From an uncultured Pantoea sp. (lineage in GTDB: Bacteria; Pseudomonadota; Gammaproteobacteria; Enterobacterales; Enterobacteriaceae), in assembly GCA_913775175.1 (NCBI GenBank), contig CAJYKU010000024.1, positions 1 through 64,000 on the forward strand: a DNA stretch of 64,000 nt, written 5' to 3'. The translations under genes were made by a program, and so were the position numbers. This document shows, piece after piece, positions 37,358 to 48,043 of this stretch. Every line of letters begins with the position of its first letter. Positions within the stretch are counted from its first letter, which is position 1. The notes under the pieces are model-generated. The model was not told the DNA's origin. It did not search any database and was given only the letters and a program-made list of their open reading frames with translations.

Positions 37358-38950
37358 ATGCTGATGCGCCTCTGGCCCAAAACCGATCTGCGTACGTTGA
37401 TTGCGCTGCTGGCAATCTTCAGCATTGTTATTACGCTGGCGAATACACTCTATGCGACCTGGCGTGTACAGCGTATGGTGCTGATTGAAACCACGCTCGA
37501 AGCGAACCGTGCCTATGCCAGTAAGCTGGCTGCCACGACCGATCTCTTCTTTCAGCAGGCGCAGTCGCAGCTGCATTTTAGTGCCAATCTGCTGGGCAGC
37601 GCGTTTAATGACGAGACGCTGGCGCAGAGGGAGGTGAATCGCCTGCGCGAACAGACCGGCAGCTTTAACTCGGTTGTACTGGTGGATAGCAGCGGCAAGG
37701 TCAGGGCGATTTCGCCGGAATCGATGACGCTTAAAGGTATGCAGCTCACCAGCGAGGCATCACGCGAAGCGCTGACGCAGCGTCAGCCGCTGGTCAGTAA
37801 GCCAACCCTCTCTGCGGCCAATAACCTGATTGTATTTATTTCATGGCCAGTCTGGGATAGCGAAGGGCACTATCTTGGTTATATTGGCGGTACGCTCTAT
37901 CTCAAGAAAAAAAGCATACTTAATGCGCTGCTGGGTGAGCAATATTATCGCGATGGCACACAAATTTTTGTGCTGGATCGCAGCAATCATGTGCTCTATC
38001 ACCAGAACAGCCAGCTGATTGGTAAAAGCGTGCCGGCAATTATCAGCGACCGTGAACGTGATGCGCATAGCAGCGGCGTGGCACAAATCACGGAAAACAG
38101 CAGTGATAAGCTGATTGGCTACGCTGTGGTACCGTTTACCGGCTGGATAGTGGTGGCACTAAAGCCCACCGCAGTGACGCTGGCGCCGCTCTCAGGACTT
38201 CTCCTGCAGGTATTGAAAAATTCTGTGCCATTTGCGCTGTTAACGCTGCTGATTTCGGTAGTGCTGGCGCGTCTGATTGCGCTGCCGCTGTGGCAGCTGT
38301 CGCGTAAAGCCAGCCGGATGGATGCGCAGGGCGTATCGGCAGAGATCGTCAGCATTCGCGCCTGGTACTTTGAAGCTGCCCAGGTAAAGCGTGCGCTGCT
38401 GACCGGTATCAGCCTGGTGCAGGACAAAATTGGTCGCCTTAAATCTGAAGTACAGAGTGATCCCCTGACTCAGCTACTCAATCGGCGCGGCCTGCGCGCG
38501 GTACTCGACTACTTTGATACCATGCAGCAGCCATTTACCGTACTGGCGCTGGATATCGACCACTTCAAACGCGTGAACGATAGCTTTGGTCACGACGCGG
38601 GAGATAAGGTGATAAAACAGGTCGCCCGGACGCTGCGCAAAAATGCCCGTCAGACCGATGTGGTGTGCCGTAACGGTGGTGAGGAGTTTCTGATGCTGCT
38701 GCCCGGCGCCACGATTGAGGAGGCGAGAACCCTCGCTGAGCGGGTGCGCGTCAATGTTGCGGAAAGCTGGATCGATCCGCCTGGTCATATCACCCTGTCG
38801 GTGGGGATTGCGCGCTGGCAACCGCAACAGGGCACGCAGGAAGAGAGCCTCAGACAGGCAGATGCAGCGCTCTATCAGGCTAAACATGCCGGACGAAACT
38901 GTGTGATGATTGCCGGTCAGGACGCGCTGGTCAGCAGTATTATGCGCTGA
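37358..38950 (+). CDS. Membrane diguanylate cyclase (dCache-GGDEF)
   Basis: Makes the second messenger c-di-GMP. The 530-residue product has TM1 (about 12-34), a periplasmic dCache-type sensor (about 40-275), TM2 (about 285-310), a HAMP-like linker and a GGDEF domain (about 370-525). The active site is GGEEF (440-444) with LALDIDHFKRVND upstream, so it should be active, and an inhibitory I-site RQTD lies at 431-434 in the standard position. E. coli has no direct equivalent between bepA and perM. The ligand of the sensor domain is unknown. The ribosome-binding site is weak. Confidence 0.9.
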   Translation: MLMRLWPKTDLRTLIALLAIFSIVITLANTLYATWRVQRMVLIETTLEANRAYASKLAATTDLFFQQAQSQLHFSANLLGSAFNDETLAQREVNRLREQTGSFNSVVLVDSSGKVRAISPESMTLKGMQLTSEASREALTQRQPLVSKPTLSAANNLIVFISWPVWDSEGHYLGYIGGTLYLKKKSILNALLGEQYYRDGTQIFVLDRSNHVLYHQNSQLIGKSVPAIISDRERDAHSSGVAQITENSSDKLIGYAVVPFTGWIVVALKPTAVTLAPLSGLLLQVLKNSVPFALLTLLISVVLARLIALPLWQLSRKASRMDAQGVSAEIVSIRAWYFEAAQVKRALLTGISLVQDKIGRLKSEVQSDPLTQLLNRRGLRAVLDYFDTMQQPFTVLALDIDHFKRVNDSFGHDAGDKVIKQVARTLRKNARQTDVVCRNGGEEFLMLLPGATIEEARTLAERVRVNVAESWIDPPGHITLSVGIARWQPQQGTQEESLRQADAALYQAKHAGRNCVMIAGQDALVSSIMR

Positions 38951-39012
38951 TCAGCGTCGGGCACTACGCGAGCAGTAATCTGCTGCTCTGCTGCAGTTTA
39001 AGGATTAAGTTC

Positions 39013-40083
39013 ATGTTGTCTCTGCTGTTTCAATGGTACAAGCGTCGCTTCAGCGACCCGCAGGCAATTGGCCTGCTGGTGATTCTGCTGGCGGCATTCT
39101 GCATTCTGTTTTTCTTTAGCAGCTTACTGGCACCGCTGCTGGTGGCGCTGGTGCTGGCTTATCTGCTGGAGTGGCCCACTGTACGTCTGCAACGTATTGG
39201 CTGTAGCCGCAGCTGGGCAACCTCAATTGTACTGGTGTTTTTCGCCGGTATTTTGCTGGTCATGGTGCTGATTGTGGCGCCTGTAGCCTGGCAGCAGGGC
39301 ATTAATCTCACACGCGATCTGCCCAATATGCTCAATAAACTCTATCTCTACGCCGCAGGGCTACCGCAGCGGTTTCCTGCACTGGTGGATGCGGGCATTA
39401 TCGATATTATTGTTGAAAATCTTCGCAGTCGTCTGACCGGGCTGGGGGAGTCGCTGGTGCGCTATTCACTGGCCTCGTTAGTTGGTCTGATGACACTCAT
39501 GATCTATCTGGTGCTGGTTCCGCTGATGGTGTTTTTCCTGCTGAAAGATAAAGAGCAGATGCTTAGTGCAGTGCGCCGCTTTTTGCCGCGCAACCGGGGA
39601 CTGGCAGGTGTGGTATGGCAGGAGATGAACCAGCAAATCACTAACTATATTCGCGGCAAAGTGCTGGAGATGGTGGTCGTGGGCGTGGTCAGCTGGATTG
39701 CCTTTCTGCTGCTCGGTCTGAATTATGCACTGCTGCTGGCAGTATTAGTGGGCATTTCGGTACTGATACCCTACGTTGGCGCACTGGCGGTCACGCTGCC
39801 TGTGATTGGCGTCGGGCTTTTTCAGTGGGGGCTTAGTAACGAGTTCTGGACATTGATGGTGGTCTATCTGGTGATTCAGGCACTGGATGGTAACGTACTG
39901 GTGCCGGTGCTTTTTTCTGAGGCGGTTAATCTGCATCCGCTGGTGATTATCTTGTCTGTGGTGATCTTTGGCGGACTATGGGGCTTCTGGGGCGTATTTT
40001 TTGCGATTCCGCTGGCGACACTGGTAAAAGCAGTGATGCGCGCATGGCCTGAAACCATGACAGAGCGGCAGGTTGCTGAATAA
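39013..40083 (+). CDS. perM: PerM, AI-2E family inner-membrane protein
   Basis: A 356-residue membrane protein (E. coli PerM 353) of the AI-2E exporter-like family, with about 8 membrane helices and the family blocks LLAPLLVALVLAYLLEWP, YLVLVPLMVFFLLKDKEQ and LNYALLLAVLVGISVLIPYVG. In E. coli PerM is linked physically and genetically to BepA; its exact transport role is unclear. AAGGA precedes the ATG. Ends convergent with bcp. Confidence 0.93.
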   Translation: MLSLLFQWYKRRFSDPQAIGLLVILLAAFCILFFFSSLLAPLLVALVLAYLLEWPTVRLQRIGCSRSWATSIVLVFFAGILLVMVLIVAPVAWQQGINLTRDLPNMLNKLYLYAAGLPQRFPALVDAGIIDIIVENLRSRLTGLGESLVRYSLASLVGLMTLMIYLVLVPLMVFFLLKDKEQMLSAVRRFLPRNRGLAGVVWQEMNQQITNYIRGKVLEMVVVGVVSWIAFLLLGLNYALLLAVLVGISVLIPYVGALAVTLPVIGVGLFQWGLSNEFWTLMVVYLVIQALDGNVLVPVLFSEAVNLHPLVIILSVVIFGGLWGFWGVFFAIPLATLVKAVMRAWPETMTERQVAE

Positions 40084-40092
40084 ATCTGGTAA

Positions 40093-40126
40093 AACACCCG
40101 GCGTGCATCAGCGCACACCGGGTGTT
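40093..40126 (-). terminator. Two-way terminator between perM and bcp
   Basis: Nine-bp arms AACACCCGG / CCGGGTGTT with an inner GTGC/GCGC stem. On the minus strand the stem runs into GTGTTTTACC, so it best serves bcp, but it can also end perM transcripts. Confidence 0.7.
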
Positions 40127-40128
40127 GT

Positions 40129-40596
40129 TCAGGCAGATTTCAGATAAGCGAGTACGATATCGTGGTGATCTGACGTTTTAAAACTGTCGAACACCTTTTC
40201 AATTTTGCCATCCAGCCCTACCAAAAAGCTGATACGGTGAATACCGTCATAGGTTTTACCCATAAAGGTTTTTTCACCCCAGACGCCAAACTGCTCGCAT
40301 ACCTGATGATCTTCATCAGAGAGCAGCGTGAAGTTCAGCAACTCTTTTTCAACAAAGCGGGATAGCTTCTCGGGTTTATCGGTGCTGATACCCAGCACTT
40401 CAACACCCGCTTTTTTCAAATCGTCCATGTTATCGCGCAGGCCACAGGCCTGGGTAGTACAGCCGGGCGTCATCGCTTTCGGGTAGAAATAGACCAGAAC
40501 GCGCTGTCCCTGGAAGTCGGCCAAATTTACTTGTTCGCCGTCCTGATCGGGCAAGCTAAATTTCGGTGCGGTATCACCGGCTTTCAGTGGATTCAT
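40129..40596 (-). CDS. bcp: Thioredoxin-dependent thiol peroxidase Bcp
   Basis: Peroxiredoxin that reduces peroxides in the cytoplasm. The 155-residue product starts MNPLKAGDTAPKFSLPDQDG and has peroxidatic Cys46 (PKAMTPGCTTQACGL) and resolving Cys51, the atypical 2-Cys arrangement of E. coli Bcp. I chose the ATG at 40596 over the adjacent in-frame GTG because of its spacing to GGAG and match to E. coli. gcvR follows upstream in the same direction, as in E. coli. Confidence 0.96.
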   Translation of the reverse strand: MNPLKAGDTAPKFSLPDQDGEQVNLADFQGQRVLVYFYPKAMTPGCTTQACGLRDNMDDLKKAGVEVLGISTDKPEKLSRFVEKELLNFTLLSDEDHQVCEQFGVWGEKTFMGKTYDGIHRISFLVGLDGKIEKVFDSFKTSDHHDIVLAYLKSA

Positions 40597-40734
40597 CACA
40601 ACTCTCCATTTTTTTCATGCTGTGGGTATGACACCCGGCGTGCAGCTTCTGGCCGCCGGGGTGTACCTCAGGGTTATTTCACTACACGTTATGTTGCTGC
40701 AACAGAGTGTGTGGCGAAATAACCCGGATCCTGA

Positions 40735-41301
40735 TTACAGCACGCTGTGGCTATCGTCGGTGACACTATAAAGACGAATTGAGCCTTGCGCATGCAGTTC
40801 TTCACACAACTGGTTAAACGCCTGCTCGATAGGTGCGCTGGCCTGATTAGCCGGACTATGCGCAGTCATTTGAATATAGAGCATCGGCTGTTCATTGTCC
40901 TGAGGTGGATTAATACGGGACACCAGCTCTGCAATATTCATTTGATGTTTATCAAACAGTTCTGTAAAGCGCTCAATGATGTGAGGCGAGTCGGGCACAT
41001 CGACCTGTACCCACACGGTTGCGGGCATTGGCGGTGTAACGCGTGCGCGCGTGCGCTTCATAACAATCAGCAGTTCAAGCTCCGCGCCTTTCATCGGCAG
41101 CGTGGATTCAATCAGTGTAATCGCATTCCAGCTGCCGGAGAGCAGCATGATAAAGGTAAACTCGTCGCCGAGCATCGCCAGACGGCTATCTTCAATATTG
41201 CAGCCGCAACTGCTGACATGGCGGGTAATGGCATTAACAATCCCGGGACGGTCAACGCCCAGAGCGGTGATGACCAGATGGTGCGGCTGTGACTGCGACA
41301 A
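40735..41301 (-). CDS. gcvR: Glycine cleavage system regulator GcvR
   Basis: GcvR binds GcvA and stops it from activating the glycine cleavage operon when glycine is scarce. Two ACT domains are visible (about 8-75, HHLVITALGVDRPGIVNAITRHVSSCGCNIEDSRLAMLG; and about 92-165). A TTG start at 41301 gives SQSQPHHLVITALG, like E. coli GcvR, with AGGAAA upstream and 188 residues. A longer frame to an ATG at 41415 adds 38 residues with no counterpart in E. coli and reaches the dapA promoter region, so I reject it. Divergent from dapA. Confidence 0.9.
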   Translation of the reverse strand: MSQSQPHHLVITALGVDRPGIVNAITRHVSSCGCNIEDSRLAMLGDEFTFIMLLSGSWNAITLIESTLPMKGAELELLIVMKRTRARVTPPMPATVWVQVDVPDSPHIIERFTELFDKHQMNIAELVSRINPPQDNEQPMLYIQMTAHSPANQASAPIEQAFNQLCEELHAQGSIRLYSVTDDSHSVL

Positions 41302-41444
41302 AATGAGTTTTCCTGTACGTTCGCTAATAACTATAAGGTAAACATAAAAAAAACTGCTGACAAGCGCGGGAATGGACTGGCTCTCTTGCTTTTCTTTCAA
41401 GGTAAAACGTAACATGAGGCACTTGTTTGTCGAGGGGATAGCCC

Positions 41445-42323
41445 ATGTTCACCGGAAGTATTGTTGCACTCATTACGCCTATGAATGATCGGGGTCAGGT
41501 CTGCCGCCCGGATCTGAAAAAACTGATCGATTATCATGTCGCCAGCGGCACCGCTGCGATTGTTTCTGTTGGCACCACTGGCGAATCCGCAACTCTCAGC
41601 CATGAAGAGCATGGTGATGTGGTTATGCAAACTCTGGAGCTGGCTGACGGACGTATTCCTGTTATTGCCGGAACTGGTGCAAATGCCACAGCTGAAGGGA
41701 TCTCTCTGACAAAACGCTTTACCGGTACAGGCGTGGTTGGCTGCCTGACCGTGACGCCTTACTACAATCGTCCAACGCAGGAAGGGCTTTATCAGCACTT
41801 TAAAGCGATTGCAGAAAGCACCGATCTGCCACAAATGCTCTACAATGTCCCGTCACGTACCGGCTGCGATATGCTGCCAGAAACGGTTGCACGCCTGGCT
41901 GAAATTAAAAATATTATCGGTATTAAAGAGGCGACCGGGAACTTATCGCGGATTTCACAGATCCAACAGCTGGTTGGTGACGAGTTCATTATTGTCAGCG
42001 GCGATGACGCGACAGCGCTGGACTCGATGCAACTGGGCGGCAAAGGTGTTATCTCCGTGACCGCCAACATTGCGGCGCGTGAAATGGCTGAACTCTGTGC
42101 GCTGGCACAGCAGGGCAACTATCCCGAAGCACGCCGCCTGAATCAGCGTCTGATGCATCTGCACCAGACGCTTTTCTGTGAACCCAATCCTATCCCGGTA
42201 AAATGGGCCGCGAAACAGCTGGGATTGATCGCGGATGACACGCTGCGCCTGCCAATGACGCCTTTGACTGAAACTGGTCAGGAGAAAACTGCGCAGGCAC
42301 TTATCAAAGCGGGTCTGCGCTAA
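41445..42323 (+). CDS. dapA: 4-hydroxy-tetrahydrodipicolinate synthase
   Basis: DapA condenses pyruvate with aspartate semialdehyde in the lysine/diaminopimelate pathway; the enzyme is inhibited by lysine. The 292-residue TIM barrel (E. coli 292) has GTTGESATL (Thr44-Thr45), the catalytic Tyr in [16 protein letters not shown] and the Schiff-base Lys in IIGIKEATG (about 161). It precedes bamC by 14 bases, an operon conserved in E. coli. Confidence 0.98.
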   Translation: MFTGSIVALITPMNDRGQVCRPDLKKLIDYHVASGTAAIVSVGTTGESATLSHEEHGDVVMQTLELADGRIPVIAGTGANATAEGISLTKRFTGTGVVGCLTVTPYYNRPTQEGLYQHFKAIAESTDLPQMLYNVPSRTGCDMLPETVARLAEIKNIIGIKEATGNLSRISQIQQLVGDEFIIVSGDDATALDSMQLGGKGVISVTANIAAREMAELCALAQQGNYPEARRLNQRLMHLHQTLFCEPNPIPVKWAAKQLGLIADDTLRLPMTPLTETGQEKTAQALIKAGLR

Positions 42324-42337
42324 TTTAGGGAGAATCA

Positions 42338-43366
42338 ATGAGTTTTTCAGTTAAGCGCTCGACGCTGTCAACCGTGGTGGGTCTCTCCACCCTGATGCTG
42401 CTGACAGCCTGTTCCAGTGACCAGCGCTATAAGCGTCAGGTTAGTGGTGATGAATCCTATCTTCAGACGCCAGCGCTGCGTGATTTAACTGCGCCTGCAG
42501 GCACTATTCTGCCAGTGCAGAATGGCGATTACGACGTTCCACACCATGTTGCTGACGGCGCACTGGGTAAAGCACTTGATATCCGTCCACCGGCCCAGCC
42601 ACTGGCGTTGATGAACAACACCCGTGCGCAGTTCACCGGCAACACCGGTGTGCTGGCAGTGCAGAGCAACAGTGCTATCTGGTCTCAGGTGGTTAGCGTT
42701 GTGCAATCCTATAAATTCGCGATTGCACAGCGTGATGATGCCGCACAGCAGCTCACCACAGACTGGGTACAGTGGAATCGCGCTGATGAAGATAACCAGT
42801 ATCGTGGGCGTTATCAGATCAGCGTACAGAGTCAGGGTTATCAGCAACTGCTGACAGTACGGCTACTGGAGCTGCAACAGCAGGGCCAGACCGTGACTGC
42901 GCCGGTGCAGATTCAGCGCTATACCGCTCAGATGCTTAACGACCTTAGCACGGGTCTGGATAAGATCGATACTGCTCGTCAGAATGCTGCCGCTGGCGGT
43001 ACCACGGGCCAGATTGATGTGCAGAGTGGTGCCGATGATACCGGCCTGCCGCTGCTGATTCTGCGTTCGCCGTTTAATGTCACCTGGCAGCGTTTGCCAG
43101 CAGCACTGAAGCGGGCGGGTATGGAGATCACGGATGACAATCGTTCGCAGGGCAGTCTGAAAGTGACCTATAAGCAGCCAGGCAGCAGCGCGTTTGATGA
43201 CATCGGCGCGAAAGATCCGCAGCTGCCAGAGGGCGATTACAAATTGCAGGTTGGCGATCTCGATAACCGCAGTAGTTTGCAGTTCATTGATCCAAAAGGT
43301 CATGTGCTGACCCAGGCGCAGAACGATGCGCTGGTGGCAGTGATGCAGGGCGCACTGAACAAATAA
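42338..43366 (+). CDS. bamC: BamC, outer-membrane protein assembly lipoprotein
   Basis: Lipoprotein of the BAM complex. The 342-residue product (E. coli 344) has a lipoprotein signal ending in LLTAC (Cys25), the unstructured N-terminal stretch that binds BamD ([18 protein letters not shown]), and two helix-grip domains (about 100-215 and 225-342). AGGGAG precedes the ATG. Co-transcribed with dapA. Confidence 0.96.
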   Translation: MSFSVKRSTLSTVVGLSTLMLLTACSSDQRYKRQVSGDESYLQTPALRDLTAPAGTILPVQNGDYDVPHHVADGALGKALDIRPPAQPLALMNNTRAQFTGNTGVLAVQSNSAIWSQVVSVVQSYKFAIAQRDDAAQQLTTDWVQWNRADEDNQYRGRYQISVQSQGYQQLLTVRLLELQQQGQTVTAPVQIQRYTAQMLNDLSTGLDKIDTARQNAAAGGTTGQIDVQSGADDTGLPLLILRSPFNVTWQRLPAALKRAGMEITDDNRSQGSLKVTYKQPGSSAFDDIGAKDPQLPEGDYKLQVGDLDNRSSLQFIDPKGHVLTQAQNDALVAVMQGALNK

Positions 43367-43371
43367 TTGCG

Positions 43372-43399
43372 AAAAGGCCGGAGATTCTCCGGCCTTTTT
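43372..43399 (+). terminator. Terminator after bamC
   Basis: Perfect 12-bp stem (43372-43383 with 43387-43398), 3-base loop ATT, T-run at the end of the descending arm. Confidence 0.92.
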
Positions 43400-43429
43400 G
43401 TTTTGATTTTGGCATAATAGCATCCGGCG

Positions 43430-43445
43430 AGGTAAACGATTGCGT
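43430..43445 (+). promoter_or_regulatory. PurR-like operator of purC
   Basis: AGGTAAACGATTGCGT matches about 13 of 16 operator positions and lies just after a -10-like CATAAT (43413-43418), so bound PurR would cover the start region. PurR control of purC is known in E. coli. Confidence 0.7.
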
Positions 43446-43509
43446 CACGCAGTCATCGCGCGGTGGAACACCGCTGAACACGGGTTATTTCATGTCTGGA
43501 GTTAACAAG

Positions 43510-44223
43510 ATGCAAAAGCGAGCTGAGTTGTATCGCGGTAAAGCGAAAACCGTATACAGTACCGACAATCCGGATTTGCTGGTACTTGAGTTCCGCAACG
43601 ATACATCAGCAGGAGATGGAGCGCGAATCGAGCAGTTTGATCGTAAAGGCATGGTGAACAATAAGTTCAACCACTTCATTATGACCAAATTGCAGGAAGC
43701 GGGCATTCCCACCCAGATGGAAGCGCTGCTGTCTGACAACGAAGCGCTGGTAAAAAAGCTGGAGATGGTGCCGGTAGAGTGCGTGATCCGCAACCGCGCA
43801 GCAGGTTCGCTGGTGAAGCGTCTCGGCGTCGAAGAGGGAATGGTGCTCAATCCGCCACTGTTTGATCTCTTTCTGAAGGATGATGCCAGACATGATCCAA
43901 TGGTCAACGAATCCTATTGCGAAACGTTTGGCTGGGTAAGCAAAGCTAACCTGGCACGTATGCAGGAACTGACATTCAAAGCCAATGAGGTGCTGAGCAA
44001 ACTGTTTGATGACGCAGGCCTGATCCTGGTGGATTTCAAACTGGAGTTTGGTCTCTTCAATGGCGAGGTCATGCTGGGTGATGAGTTTTCGCCTGACGGC
44101 GCACGTCTGTGGGACAAAGAGACCATGGACAAAATGGATAAAGATCGTTTCCGCCAGAGCCTTGGTGGTCTGGTTGAAGCCTATGAAGCCGTGGCTCAGC
44201 GCCTTGGTGTCAGACTCGACTAA
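43510..44223 (+). CDS. purC: SAICAR synthetase
   Basis: PurC joins CAIR and aspartate, using ATP, in purine synthesis. Starting at the ATG at 43510 gives [18 protein letters not shown] and 237 residues, exactly the E. coli length; GGAG lies 9 bases upstream inside a 6-codon extension from 43492 that I reject. Family motifs: GRAKTVY-type strand, [26 protein letters not shown] and DFKLEFG. Its own PurR-like site and terminators on both sides make it a single-gene unit. Confidence 0.97.
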   Translation: MQKRAELYRGKAKTVYSTDNPDLLVLEFRNDTSAGDGARIEQFDRKGMVNNKFNHFIMTKLQEAGIPTQMEALLSDNEALVKKLEMVPVECVIRNRAAGSLVKRLGVEEGMVLNPPLFDLFLKDDARHDPMVNESYCETFGWVSKANLARMQELTFKANEVLSKLFDDAGLILVDFKLEFGLFNGEVMLGDEFSPDGARLWDKETMDKMDKDRFRQSLGGLVEAYEAVAQRLGVRLD

Positions 44224-44245
44224 CGCACGCTGCGTATCGGGTCAC

Positions 44246-44275
44246 AAAGGGTCGTCACAAAGACGGCCCTTTTTT
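44246..44275 (+). terminator. Terminator after purC
   Basis: Eleven-bp stem AAAGGGTCGTC / GACGGCCCTTT (one G-U pair), 5-base loop, T-run. Confidence 0.88.
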
Positions 44276-44368
44276 ATATCCGCAACATCGCCCGCGGTGA
44301 GGCTGGTTATTCTGCCTGCTGACAACTAAAATCATGCCTATCTCAAGATAAATAAACAGGAGCAGGCC

Positions 44369-45229
44369 ATGCGCTGGCAAGGACGTCGCGAAAGCGACAA
44401 TGTGGAAGATCGCCGCAATCAATCATCTGGTTTTGGCAGTGGCGGCCGACAGATCCGCCTGCCGCGTGGCAAGGGGGGTATCATCCTGCTGGTGGTGGTC
44501 GCGGTTGCCGGTTACTACGGCTATGATCTCACTGGTCTGCTGACCGGGGGAGAAGCGCCGGTCCAGCAGCGTCAGGTCAACTCATCGCAGGATAATGAAG
44601 CAGCCAAATTTACCTCGGTGATCCTCGCCACCACTGAAGATACCTGGGACAAACTGTTTACGCAGATGGATAAGCAGTATGTGCCGCCAAAACTGGTGAT
44701 GTATCGCGGTGTAACGCGTACCAATTGCGGCACGGGCCAGTCAGCAATGGGGCCTTTTTATTGCCCGGCTGATCAGACAGTCTATATCGATCTCTCGTTC
44801 TACGATGAGATGAAAACCAAACTGGGTGCGGGTGGCGACTTTGCCCAGGGCTATGTGATTGCACATGAAGTCGGGCATCATGTGCAGAAGTTGCTGGGAA
44901 TTGAGCCTAACGTGCGCAAAATGCAGCAGGGTGCCAGTGAGAAGCAGGTCAATCAACTCTCAGTGAAAATGGAGCTGCAGGCAGACTGCTTTGCTGGCGT
45001 CTGGGGGCACTATATGCAGCAGCAGAATATTCTGGAGACCGGCGATCTGCAGGAGGCGCTTAATGCCGCAGAGGCAATCGGAGACGATCGTCTGCAGCAG
45101 CAGAGTCAGGGACGCGTGGTGCCGGACAGTTTCACACATGGCACGTCAGAGCAGCGCTATACCTGGTTTAAACGTGGCTTTGACAGCGGTAACCCCGGTC
45201 AGTGTAATACCTTCGCGAATAACGGATGA
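44369..45229 (+). CDS. ypfJ: YpfJ, neutral zinc metallopeptidase family
   Basis: Predicted membrane-anchored zinc protease of unknown substrate. The 286-residue product has a cytoplasmic basic N-terminus with the family start [16 protein letters not shown], one membrane helix (about 36-52) and a periplasmic domain with HEVGH (166-170), followed by [15 protein letters not shown], where Glu is the likely third ligand. E. coli YpfJ has 287 residues. Its stop overlaps the tmcA start by four bases. Confidence 0.94.
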   Translation: MRWQGRRESDNVEDRRNQSSGFGSGGRQIRLPRGKGGIILLVVVAVAGYYGYDLTGLLTGGEAPVQQRQVNSSQDNEAAKFTSVILATTEDTWDKLFTQMDKQYVPPKLVMYRGVTRTNCGTGQSAMGPFYCPADQTVYIDLSFYDEMKTKLGAGGDFAQGYVIAHEVGHHVQKLLGIEPNVRKMQQGASEKQVNQLSVKMELQADCFAGVWGHYMQQQNILETGDLQEALNAAEAIGDDRLQQQSQGRVVPDSFTHGTSEQRYTWFKRGFDSGNPGQCNTFANNG

Positions 45230-47193
45230 GTTGTGCAGCTATCACAGCGGCGATGCAGCAGGCAGGCATTCGTCGCTTAGCCGTAATTGCAGGCGAGCCG
45301 CAGTGGGCGCGCGAGCAGGCTTACTGCTGGCAGCAGGCGCTGCCGGGTGACTGGATTACCATCAGCAGCGCCGATGATATTGAACCTCGCGTTGCGCCTG
45401 CGGCGCTGCGTACTCTGCTGGGGCAGGAGTTTCACCATGCGCTGTTTGATGCCCGCACCGGTTTTCATGCTGAAGCCTTTGCTGCCCTGGCGGGCACGCT
45501 GCGCGCAGGCAGCTGGCTGCTGCTGCTGACCCCACCCTGGCGGTGCTGGGCAACCAGCCCGGATAGCGACAGCCTGCGCTGGGCTGATGTAGCTGAGCCA
45601 ATAGCAACGCCCCGTTTTGTTGAGCGTTTGCAGCAGTTAATCGTGCAGGATGACCAGGTGCTGCTGCTGCGACAGCATCAGCCAGCCAGCGTACCCGCAA
45701 TGACTCCCTTACCGGTATGGCACAGCCGCGCTCCGCAGGAGCAGGCGGCAATTCTGGCTGAGCTGCTGGCGATTTCATCCGGCGTTGCTGTGGTAACCGC
45801 CGCGCGCGGACGCGGCAAATCTGCGCTGGCGGGGATGCTGGCACGCCATTCACAGCGCGCGCTGGTCACTGCTCCGGCAAAGGTTGCTACCGACGTACTG
45901 GCACAGTTTGCGGGCGAGCATTTTAGCTTTATGGCACCCGATGCCATTCTGCAACAGTCGGCACTACCGGCAGCTGAGTGGCTGATTATCGATGAGGCCG
46001 CCGCTATTCCGGCACCACTGCTGCTGCAGCTGGTAGCGCGTTTTCCACGTGTATTGCTGACCACAACAATACAGGGTTATGAAGGCACCGGGCGCGGTTT
46101 TTTACTGCGCGTTTGCGCCCAGCTGCCAGAGGTGCGCTATTTCACGCTGAATGAGCCACTGCGCTGGAGCACGCACGATCCACTGGAGCGCTGGCTGAGT
46201 CGGGCGCTGCTGTTTGAAGAGGCGCAGCACACTCCACCGCTGTCTGATCTGACCCTGTTCAGGTGCACCCCGGCACAGCCAGCCGCACTGGAGGCGGGTT
46301 ATCGGCTGCTGGCCAGCGCTCACTATCGTACTTCGCCGCTGGATCTGCGCCGTTTGCTGGATGCACCAGGTATGGCACTCTGGCTGGCCGGCAAGCCAGA
46401 TACTATTGCAGGTGCGCTCTGGCTGGTGGAGGAGGGCGGGCTGGATGCCGATCTGGCACAGGCAATCTGGGCTGGCGTCCGGCGTCCGCGCGGTAACCTG
46501 GTGGCGCAATCACTGGCAGCACATGCCGGATTTCAGGAGGCAGCCACGCTGCGTTCACTGCGTATCAGTCGCATCGCGGTAACCGCCTCACAGCGCCGAC
46601 AGGGAACCGGCAGGGCACTGGTGGCACATGCACGGCAGCAGGCCAGCGGCAGTGATTTTCTCTCCGTCAGCTTTGGCTATACGCTCCCGCTTTGGCGTTT
46701 CTGGCACGCCTGTGGCTTTACGCTGGTGCGCATCGGTTCGCAGCGTGAGGCGAGCAGCGGCTGCTACGCTGCGATGGCGATCTGTGGTCTGACGCCAGCA
46801 GGCGAGCAATTGCAGCAGCGTGCGGCAGAGCAACTGGCGCGCGATACCTTCTGGCTGCGCGATCTTATTGATCTGCCGTTGCCGGATCAGGCTGCGTTGT
46901 CGCAGCAGCTCAGTCAGGACGATCTGGCGCTGCTGGCTGGCTTTGCTTTTGCGCAGCGACCATTCGAAGCCAGCTATGCAGCGCTACAGCGACTGGTGCG
47001 CGCTGCGCCACAACCATTGATGACGACGATTCTGATACAGAAACAGACGCTGAGCGCGGCGGCAAAACATGCCAGCCTCAGCGGACGTAAAGCGGTGATT
47101 CAGCAGCTCAGGCAGGAGACAGCCACGGCGCTCGGCGCTCTGGTTCCGCAGGCTGCGGCAGCCTGGCAGCAGCAGCTCAGCGCGTTGCAATAA
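45226..47193 (+). CDS. tmcA: tRNA(Met) cytidine acetyltransferase TmcA
   Basis: TmcA makes N4-acetylcytidine at the wobble base of elongator tRNA-Met, using acetyl-CoA and ATP (RNA helicase-like). The 655-residue product (E. coli 671) has an N-terminal domain (1-165), a RecD-like ATPase with Walker A GRGKSA (195-200) and Walker [13 protein letters not shown], a GNAT acetyltransferase part ([36 protein letters not shown]) and a C-terminal tail. Start codon overlaps ypfJ by four bases, so coupled. Confidence 0.95.
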   Translation: MSCAAITAAMQQAGIRRLAVIAGEPQWAREQAYCWQQALPGDWITISSADDIEPRVAPAALRTLLGQEFHHALFDARTGFHAEAFAALAGTLRAGSWLLLLTPPWRCWATSPDSDSLRWADVAEPIATPRFVERLQQLIVQDDQVLLLRQHQPASVPAMTPLPVWHSRAPQEQAAILAELLAISSGVAVVTAARGRGKSALAGMLARHSQRALVTAPAKVATDVLAQFAGEHFSFMAPDAILQQSALPAAEWLIIDEAAAIPAPLLLQLVARFPRVLLTTTIQGYEGTGRGFLLRVCAQLPEVRYFTLNEPLRWSTHDPLERWLSRALLFEEAQHTPPLSDLTLFRCTPAQPAALEAGYRLLASAHYRTSPLDLRRLLDAPGMALWLAGKPDTIAGALWLVEEGGLDADLAQAIWAGVRRPRGNLVAQSLAAHAGFQEAATLRSLRISRIAVTASQRRQGTGRALVAHARQQASGSDFLSVSFGYTLPLWRFWHACGFTLVRIGSQREASSGCYAAMAICGLTPAGEQLQQRAAEQLARDTFWLRDLIDLPLPDQAALSQQLSQDDLALLAGFAFAQRPFEASYAALQRLVRAAPQPLMTTILIQKQTLSAAAKHASLSGRKAVIQQLRQETATALGALVPQAAAAWQQQLSALQ

Positions 47194-47266
47194 ATCCATG
47201 CTCTTGTTCAAATTTTCCCAATATCACTTTGCTGGCAGCGGCGTATAGTGGTTGCAGGAGGATATT

Positions 47267-47959
47267 ATGGCTCTGCGATATGTCATTGTTCAGCAGCCTG
47301 CGCACGCCGCGCAGCTGTTTCTGCTCTATCACGGCGTTAACGATAATCCCGATTCCATGGCGCAGATTGGTCACTGGTTTGCGCAGGCGTTTCCTGAGGC
47401 GCAGGTGGTATCAGTTGGCGCACCCTATAGCGGCAGTGTACCCGATGGACGGCAATGGTTTGCTGAACACTCTACTCAGGATCGATCCCGACAGCAGTGC
47501 GTTGATAGGGTGATGCCACTGTTTATGGAGTCGGTTCATCACTGGCAGCGGGTCTCAGGCGTGCGGCCGGAAGCGACGGCATTAATCGGTTTTTCTCAGG
47601 GCAGTACTATGGTGCTGGAGGCGATAAAAGCACAGGCAGATCTCGCCGGGCGTGTGGTCGCCTTTAGCGGATGTTATGCCACGCTGCCGGAACGTGCCAG
47701 CAGACGCAGTACTATTCATCTGATTCACGGTAATAATGACGATCAGATATCGCTGCAACATGCTGAGCAGGCAAACCAGCGCCTGACCGAACTCGGCGGC
47801 GACGTCACGCTGGATGTCGTGGACGATCTGACTCATGCCATTGATGATCGTGGTATGACACGAGCGCTGTATCATCTGCGCTACACCGTGCCGCGTCGTT
47901 ATTTTGATGAGGCGCTAAGTGCCAGACCTGGCGATGATGATGTCGTTGTCATGCAATAA
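47267..47959 (+). CDS. ypfH: YpfH, alpha/beta hydrolase (esterase)
   Basis: Carboxylesterase of the phospholipase/carboxylesterase type. The ATG at 47267, 5 bases after GGAGGA, gives 230 residues (E. coli 232). The nucleophile is Ser110 in GFSQGS, with an oxyanion loop LLYHGVNDNPDSM, and the likely Asp/His pair in HGNNDDQI and DLTHAID. Physiological substrate is unknown. It follows tmcA in the same direction, as in E. coli. Confidence 0.94.
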   Translation: MALRYVIVQQPAHAAQLFLLYHGVNDNPDSMAQIGHWFAQAFPEAQVVSVGAPYSGSVPDGRQWFAEHSTQDRSRQQCVDRVMPLFMESVHHWQRVSGVRPEATALIGFSQGSTMVLEAIKAQADLAGRVVAFSGCYATLPERASRRSTIHLIHGNNDDQISLQHAEQANQRLTELGGDVTLDVVDDLTHAIDDRGMTRALYHLRYTVPRRYFDEALSARPGDDDVVVMQ

Positions 47960-47981
47960 CCGGGACAGCGTCCGGAAAGAA

Positions 47982-48011
47982 CATCAGGGTATCACTGATG
48001 ATACCCTGATG
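47982..48011. terminator. Perfect 13-bp hairpin between convergent ypfH and ypfN
   Basis: Arms CATCAGGGTATCA / TGATACCCTGATG (47982-47994, 47999-48011), loop CTGA. No T-run, but strength and convergent position suggest a two-way end of transcription or RNA-stability element. Confidence 0.55.
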
Positions 48012-48043
48012 GCAGGAGAGGTGCACAGGCGCGCTATGACGAC

